DNA of 14,210 nucleotides from Monoraphidium neglectum (lineage: Eukaryota > Chlorophyta > Chlorophyceae > Sphaeropleales > Selenastraceae): positions 1,754-15,963 of the forward strand of contig NW_014012363.1 of NCBI RefSeq assembly GCF_000611645.1, given 5' to 3'. How positions within the stretch are numbered: the stretch's first letter is position 1; every line of letters begins with the position of its first letter. The notes beneath the pieces were generated by a model, which was not told where the DNA came from, made no database searches, and saw nothing but the letters and a program-made list of their open reading frames with translations. The position numbers and the translations under genes were made by a program. Positions 9,101 to 14,210 of this stretch are shown one piece after another.

Positions 9101-10114
9101 CGCCCGGCGCGGCGCGCCTCCCGCGCCGCCGCCGCCGCAGCCCGCATGTCGCGCACACGCGCCTTGGTTGGCCGCGTGAAACTACAAGGCGTTCGCCGCC
9201 GAAGCGGGCAGCCGCCGAAGCGGGCAGCCGTCGACGCGGGCAGCCGCCGAAGCGGGCAGCCGCCAAAGCGGGCCCCACCCAGCACGCCACGCGCGCCTGC
9301 TTCGCCGCAAGCCACGCCCCCTGCTCGCCCGATCCCTCGCGCCCGCCCCGCTCGGCTCGCGCGCACGACGCCGCCGCCTCGCCGCCCTTTGGCGTGCTCC
9401 CCTGCGCAGGCGGCCAGCTCGGACGCGATCGGCCAGGAGGCGTCGTGCGCGGCCCTGATGATGCTGGCGAGTGAGGAGCCCAACATCCGGGCCCTCATCG
9501 TCGCGGCCAACGGCGTGCGCGCTCTCGTCGACGTGCTCAGGGTGCGCAGGCGCACACGCGCGCGCGCCCACCCCCCCCCCCCACACACACACACACACGT
9601 GTGCATGCACACAGCGCTTGAACCGCGTCAACGTGCTCGCCGTGCACAGGCGGGCGCCTGCGCCTGCATGCGCAGAGCAGCGCAGATCCAGGATGCCGAT
9701 GTAGCAGCCATGGCTGCATCCACAAGGGATGTCACGGATTGCATGTGCATGCGAGGGGTGCGAGCAGCAGTCATGGGTCCCTCCTGTCATGGCGTTGGAT
9801 AACACAATCCACCCCGACCTACCTGGGTCGCACCCGCACCCGCGCCCGCGCCTGCGCCCCCAGTACGGTGGCCCGACCGCGCAGGAGTCTGCGGCCTGCG
9901 CCCTGGAGAATTTGTCGTTGGACGCGGCTTGCGAGGCCGCACTGGGGGAGGAGGGCGGGGTGGAGGGACTGCTGGGGCTGCTGCGCGACGGGACCCACGC
10001 GGCGCAGGTGATGGGGCCTGCACGGGAGCGTGTGTGTGTGTGTGTGTGTGCAGGTGTGTCTGTTTGAGCAAGTGTGTGTGTGTGTGTGTGTGTGCGTGCG
10101 TGTGTGTGTGTGTG

Positions 10115-10160
<46 letters not shown>

Positions 10161-12460
10161 CGCACGCGAGGTCACATGATGTGTGGGAGTGTGCTGGGCC
10201 CGCGATGGGGCATGCTCCGTGCTTTCCCTACGTGCATGCAAGTCAAGCGCCAAGACAGCGTGTGGACCTTGACCCCAAGCTTTGCAGAAGCCGCCCCCAC
10301 CAAGACCTCCAGGGGCGTGCGATGCATCCGGCCTCATGCGGCGTTCGCATCATGCGTCTCACGCATGCGCTTGCACTTGGTTGCAGGCGGCCGCCATCGG
10401 CACCCTGCGCAACCTGGCCGTCAATGATGACCTGCAGCTGCAGCTCCTGGCCTGCGGCGGCGTCCCCGCGCTGCTGGCCGCGGCGCGGGGCGGGCCGGAG
10501 GCGGCGACGCGGACGGCCGCGGTGGAGGCCATCAGGTGCGAGGGAAGAGGAGCGTGGGTGTGAAAGGGAGGCTCGAGGCGTGCACACCAGTCACCTCTCA
10601 TACGAGGACTGCTAGCTGCCCTTGTTTCCTTTCGCCACTCAGATATCGCACACCTTGGTGAGTGCCCTTGAGTGGTTGCGAATTGGATGCTGCAAACGGC
10701 CCGCATCCCACCAAGACGCCGCTGCAAACCGCCTCGAAATTCGGCCGCGCAGGAACCTTGCGGTGGGCAGCGGCGAGGCCTGCACAGCGCTCGTGTCGGC
10801 CGGCGGAGTGGGCGCGATGGTCGAGGTCGCGCACGCGCTGCCGGGCCCCGGGCGGCTCGCGGCGCTGGGGGTACTGCTGGTGCTGTCTGTGGAGGGCCCA
10901 CACAAGCAAGCCGTCATGGCGTCGGGTGCGCCGCCGCCTGGCGGGCTCCGCGGGCACTCGGCCTTGCATTCGCTCGCAAGCTTTCAGGGTGGCCTGGTAG
11001 AGCGTTATGGCATGTGCCCCGGCCTGAGAGTGGGCGTCGATGGGCGCAGCTGCAGCGTATTTGTCAGGGAAGATTGCTCGCGAGCGCCAGCGGCAGTGCC
11101 AGCGGCAGCTGTGCTGACTGCGGCGCCGCGCCCTCCCTTCCTTCATTTGATTCTCTCGCTGGGCTGCCAGGGGCTGTCGGCGTGCTGGTGCACGCGGCGC
11201 TGTCGGGGTCGCCCGCCGCCAAGGAGTACGCGGCCAGGTGGGTGCTTCTGATTACTTGAGCTGATGCAGCACGGCAAGAGCCAGATGATGGGCCCTCCGT
11301 GTTGGGTGCTGAATTCACGGGGCATGGAGGCACGCCTGGCACCTCAGGCGCTGCCTGGGCCGCAGCTGGCATGCCGATGGGTGGTTGAGGGCTGTGCGGC
11401 CATGTCAAAGCCGGCAGCGCACCAGCAAAGGCCACGGAACTACCATGGAGGGGGGAGTACTGAGGGTCCCCGCCCCCGCTTCCCCGCAGGACTCTGACCA
11501 ACCTGGCCAGCAGCGACGCCAACCGGCTGGACATCCTGCGCGAGGGGGCCGCAACGGTGCGCACACGCCTGCAGCTGCCGGAAGTCGCGCGGGCAGGCGG
11601 TGTCGGGGACAGGGCGCCAATCGTCGCACCAGGCAGCCTGATGTATCACAGCACAGTTGAAGATTGGAGTGCGGCAGCAGGGTGGTTCACCTGTATCGTA
11701 TACTGCAGGGCAGAAGGCTCCTCAGGTGGCTAATCTAATCGCATGCAACCCCAAACCAAACTCAGGTGCTCTCGGCCCTTCTGCGCGGCGGGGCGAGCGG
11801 CGGCAAGAGTGGCGGCGCAGGCGCCGCCGCCGGCGCGTCAGGCGGCCCTGCAGACAGGGCGTGCCGTGCGGTGGCCGCCCGCGCCCTGCAGAACCTGTCA
11901 AAGTGCCGGCAGCCGGCCGCGCGCCGGCTGATGATCGTGAGTGTCTGGTCTGCTAGCAGACCGCACGGCGGCGGGCGGACCTTTTGCTCCACAATTGCAT
12001 CTCACGTCGTGCAAACTTAGGCACCGGCTGTGGCCACATACATGTGTGGGCTAGGAGCTTTCATTGCCGCGCTGGTGCTCGGCGTGGGCGCAACAGCAAC
12101 GCCTGCCGCCTTCGTCAACGCCCTGGCGCTTCGCCCTTCCGCCCCTCACCGCCCCGCCCGCAGGACGCTGGCTGCGTGCCCGCCCTGGTTGGCGCGCTGT
12201 CGCTCGATGCCCCGACCGCCGGCGCCGCGGTCAGCGCGCTGAGCGCGCTGTGCGGCGCGCCGCGCGCGCTGCAGGACCTCGTCCGAGCCGACGGCGCCGG
12301 CGCGCTGCTGACGGCGCTCTCGCGCCTGCAGGGCCGGGGCCAGCAGCAGGCGCTGCGGCTGCTGCGGCGGCTGGCCAAGGCGAGCGGGGTATGCCGCATA
12401 CGGGTGCAGGATGCGCTGGTGGGGATGGGGCTGCAGGCGATGGCTGCGGGGATGTCGTAG
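6175..12460 (+). CDS. Armadillo-repeat protein with N-terminal coiled coil (about 14 exons)
   Basis: The model is join(6175-6452, 6685-6857, 7083-7518, 7773-8292, 8635-8828, 9049-9094, 9410-9541, 9864-10007, 10387-10535, 10753-10925, 11171-11237, 11490-11556, 11766-11936, 12164-12460): 2847 nt, 948 aa, in frame. Donors are mostly GTGNG and acceptors CAG. Residues about 110-150 form a coiled coil ([20 protein letters not shown] onward). A Gln run and a Gly/Asp/Ala-rich linker follow to about residue 400. From about 430 to the end run 11-12 ARM repeats, seen as [62 protein letters not shown] and [11 protein letters not shown], alternating with AG/GG-V-x-A-L-V helices. ARM solenoids bind partner proteins. 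No U-box, F-box, BTB or kinase domain is visible. The start is uncertain: ATG 6175 has a good context (A at -3, G at +4), but ATG 6441 (MVWQ spliced to 6734) is possible. Exons from 7083 on are well supported. Confidence 0.85.
6453..6684 (+). other. Intron 1 of ARM gene (tentative)
   Basis: This runs from GTAGGC to CGCGCAG. It joins the frame of the 6175 start to the coiled-coil frame through a split AG|G arginine codon. It is the least certain intron of the gene: a CAG at 6731-6733 would be used instead if translation starts at 6441. Confidence 0.45.
6858..7082 (+). other. Intron 2 of ARM gene, 225 nt, stop-free in frame
   Basis: This runs from GTGAGG to CTCCCGCAG and splits a GAG codon after its first base. 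The length is a multiple of three and the exon frame stays open throughout, so retention would insert 75 residues. The translated intron is Cys-rich and unlike the flanking coiled coil and Q-rich stretch, which favours removal. Confidence 0.75.
7621..7662 (+). repeat. TGCATG-type simple repeat in ARM intron 3
   Basis: Several interspersed units of GTGCATGTGCATGC occur inside the intron spanning 7519-7772. The stretch consists of alternating purine-pyrimidine steps and is partly self-complementary. Confidence 0.75.
9095..9409 (+). other. Intron 6 of ARM gene, 315 nt, stop-free, with minisatellite
   Basis: This runs from GTGCGG to CTGCGCAG, phase 0, between a 46-nt exon and a 132-nt exon. Its length is a multiple of three and the exon frame has no stop across it. 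Retention would add 105 Arg/Pro/Ala-rich residues between ALIDM and [11 protein letters not shown]. Splicing restores a continuous ARM repeat, which favours removal. Confidence 0.75.
9195..9274 (+). repeat. Five-copy 16-bp minisatellite inside ARM intron 6
   Basis: The unit GCCGCCGAAGCGGGCA occurs at 9195-9210, 9211-9226, 9227-9242 (two changes), 9243-9258 and 9259-9274 (two changes). The period is not a multiple of three, consistent with a non-coding setting. Confidence 0.95.
9571..9598 (+). repeat. Poly-C run followed by (CA)n in ARM intron 7
   Basis: About twelve C residues run into about eight CA units. The tract is followed by GTGTGCATGCACACA, which can fold on itself. It lies inside the intron spanning 9542-9863. 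Confidence 0.9.
10030..10157 (+). repeat. Long interrupted (TG)n tract in ARM intron 8
   Basis: About 128 bp are dominated by TG units with short interruptions (GCAGGTGTGTCTGTTTGAGCAA, GCGTGCG, GCATG). It lies inside the intron spanning 10008-10386. Alternating purine-pyrimidine DNA of this type can adopt Z-form and is often polymorphic. Confidence 0.95.
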
Positions 12461-12747
12461 GGCGCAGCTGGCCTGTCGCGCACCGCGCAGGGCGTCTCTT
12501 CAAGTGTGCGTGGATGAGTGGAAGCAACAACTGCAATGACTCTACATCATGTTTGGATGCTACCACGCTGGCACAGCGGTGCTTTGTCTCTAGGAGCAGT
12601 TTGATTTTGAGAGCTGTCCAGGCTACCACTGTTTGCTGCTGGCGCTGCGTGTGGCGGCACGTGATGGATGTGCCGGTCGAGTTTGCAGGTCCTGGGGCTC
12701 TCTGGGCCTAATTTTAGGTCAATGAACAGACACGTGTAGTTCGGTAG

Positions 12748-12752
12748 TGTAA
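12748..12752 (+). terminator. TGTAA polyadenylation signal of ARM gene
   Basis: TGTAA lies 287 nt after the TAG at 12458-12460. Between them is an AT-richer, unspliced-looking stretch with no gene, as expected for a 3' UTR. The next gene starts about 230 nt later. Confidence 0.55.
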
Positions 12753-12981
12753 AGCAGGCCGGTGGTTGCGTTGCGTGAGAGGATCCAAAAAAAGCCGTTC
12801 TGTGATTGATGCGCTGCCCTGCTCGCTGCCAACTGAGGGAGTGCACAGTACCGTATTTAGAAACGAGGGTCAAGAATCATTGTTGGAGTGTTTGGCTCAG
12901 CCAGCGTTCGCTTGCGAGCAGCGAGCACGGCTTCGTTGTCATGGGCCGCGAGGCGCACCTGTGAGGACCAAGAAGCACAGG

Positions 12982-14210
12982 ATGGAGGGTTACAGGAGAC
13001 TTTTGGGGCTTTTCCTGGCAGTAGGTTTGCTATCAGGTAACCCATCAGTGCTGGTTGGCACATCTCGGCCCCGGTGGCACCTCGCCGCCGCTGCAGCAGC
13101 AGCAGCATTGATTGATGTGGATGTGCGCCTGGCCCACAACTCTCTGCAAAATTTGTACATGGAAGGCATATGTGATATTGTTTCGCCTGCGCGCTTGATA
13201 TCATATGCGTGCGCACGTCGCCGCGTGCCCGACCCGCCGCAGCGTGCCAAGCGCAGCAGGCTCCTGGCATGTATTGGTGAGTGGCCTGGGCCCCTGGGCC
13301 TCGCAGATATCAAGCTTATAAATCATGAAAGGACCAGGCGGCATTTTATGAATGTGGCGCCGGATCGGACGAAACATATGGTGAGCAGCAACCAGCCTAT
13401 GCGCCATGCAACACGAGCTCAACCAGCCTGCGCTCCGCCCCTCGCATCCACGACCTGCAGCACCGGCTCCATAACCGCGGTGCAGTGCGCCGTAGACGAC
13501 GCGGGTTACATTTCCGGCATCTCTTTCAACGGCGGCGACGACTGGTTCTTCCAGCCGATCGGCAGCCAACGCGCGGCGCTCCTGGGCAGCCACACGAGCG
13601 ACGTCAAGGCGCTCAACGTGCCCACCACGTCAGCGGGCGTCATCAAGGCCTGGGTCGGCTCTAACTTGGAGGGCACGCGCGTCAGCAGCCTGCAGCTGAT
13701 CGTGGAAGGCGAGCGGACGCCGTGGGTGTGCGGTTCGGCGAGGACTGACAGATGGCGCTACTACGTCGGCGCCGCCGACAGGCCCGGCTGGTCTAGCCAC
13801 GCGGTGCCAGTGCTGTGCGGCATTGGTGGGACCGTGGCCAAGGGCGACCGCGGGGAAGCTGCCGGGACGCTGGCGTCTCTCAACGCGTTTTCGTTCTCAA
13901 GTGAGGCCACAGGGCAGGGAGCCTGGGCCACATGGCGTCACCTGTGTGCAAAGGCAGCTGCCATAATCGGCTGTGGCAGCGATTGCCCCTTTCAAGGCGG
14001 AGAGCGCAGGCCCTGCAGGCGGCAGTGGCGCAAATTCATTGAGCGGCAGAGAAATTACAAATGAAAACCGGGCAACAGCGACGGCGGCGGCAGTAGCATC
14101 AGCAGTGGCAGCGGCAGCGGCATCTGGCTGGTTGTTTGCTGAGCCACGCACTTCAACCCAACAACCGTGCCTGAAACCCCTCCCTGCACAGCCAAGTACT
14201 ATGCGGCCCC
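12982..14210 (+). CDS. Secreted Cys-containing beta-rich protein, possibly lectin-like (partial, right edge)
   Basis: The model is join(12982-13036, 13243-13276, 13461-13900, 14192->14210). The ATG has A at -3 and G at +4. Exon 1 encodes a signal peptide: MEGYRR, then the hydrophobic LLGLFLAVGLLS. Exon 2 is only 34 nt; its phases (1 in, 2 out) match both neighbours and give ACQAQQAPGMY plus a split Cys codon. Exon 3 begins TGSITAVQCAVDDAGYISGI and continues with FNGGDDWFFQPIG, SDVKALNVP, GVIKAWVGSNLEG, RVSSLQLIVEGERTPWVCG, RWRYYVGAADRPGW and GIGGTVAKGDRG. The alternating hydrophobic strands, Gly turns and paired Cys suggest an extracellular beta fold. The pattern loosely recalls jacalin-type beta-prism domains, but that is a weak guess. 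After the donor at 13901 (AA|GTGAGG) the CTGCACAG acceptor at 14191 keeps phase and gives TKYYAAP. If that intron is not used, translation ends at TGA 14062-14064. Confidence 0.7.

Noticed and set aside
8692..10165. Long minus-strand frames with His-Thr runs
   Set aside because: The HTHTHT runs are translated (TG)n/(CA)n microsatellites, and the rest is antisense to ARM exons.
10387..11556. Exon duplication as the origin of the ARM repeats
   Set aside because: I compared intron positions with repeat positions. Introns 8, 9 and 11 fall at different distances from the NLA motif (about nine, zero and three residues before it), so they do not mark equivalent repeat boundaries.
12766..14064. Single 432-aa exon for the secreted protein
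   Set aside because: It would bury the signal peptide in the middle of the protein. Splicing at 13036/13243, 13276/13461 and 13900/14192 keeps phase and places the signal peptide at the N-terminus.
1..14210. tRNA, rRNA, CRISPR array, transposon ends or integrated virus genes
   Set aside because: I looked for tRNA-like TTCRA loops, direct-repeat/spacer arrays, terminal inverted repeats with transposase-like frames and virus-like proteins, and saw none that hold up. Intronic snoRNAs in the UPF0390-like gene were considered, but no convincing paired C/D boxes were found by eye.

Overview
The window looks like nuclear DNA from a GC-rich green alga, most likely a core chlorophyte (Chlorophyceae, possibly Sphaeropleales or Chlamydomonadales). 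The evidence is very high coding GC, many 200-380 nt introns with GTGNG-type donors and CAG acceptors, Ala/Gly-rich proteins, (CA/TG)n microsatellites, and TGTAA motifs at plausible 3'-end distances (367-371 and 12748-12752). The species is inferred, not seen. No bacterial operons, RNA genes, transposons, CRISPR arrays or virus-like genes were recognised. All gene models were built by hand by matching splice phase to protein continuity; there is no transcript support.

Layout. (1) 2-178 (+): probable C-terminal end of a gene cut by the left edge, with TGTAA 189 nt after its stop. (2) 372-1293: no gene seen; low-complexity tracts and a 14-bp palindrome. (3) 1294-2388 (+): three-exon gene for a 198-aa SnoaL/NTF2-like fold protein with an organelle-type leader. 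(4) 2389-4179: long shared 3' space between two convergent genes, no gene seen. (5) 5231-4180 (-): four-exon gene for a 110-aa basic protein resembling the UPF0390/DUF2462 family. (6) 5232-6174: divergent promoter interval with a TATA-like box and a 20-bp tandem duplication. (7) 6175-12460 (+): about fourteen exons for a roughly 948-aa protein with an N-terminal coiled coil, a Q/G-rich linker and 11-12 armadillo (ARM) repeats. (8) 12982 to beyond 14210 (+): a secreted, Cys-containing, beta-rich (possibly lectin-like) protein that runs off the right edge.

The genes do not form an obvious pathway. The clearest higher-order relations are the convergent pair (SnoaL-like / UPF0390-like), the divergent pair (UPF0390-like / ARM) and the tandem pair (ARM / secreted protein). 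The most interesting structure lies within the ARM gene. One in-frame ARM exon is flanked by complementary CA and TG tracts. Two introns are multiples of three with no in-frame stop, and one of these carries a five-copy 16-bp minisatellite. I found no convincing new biological system.
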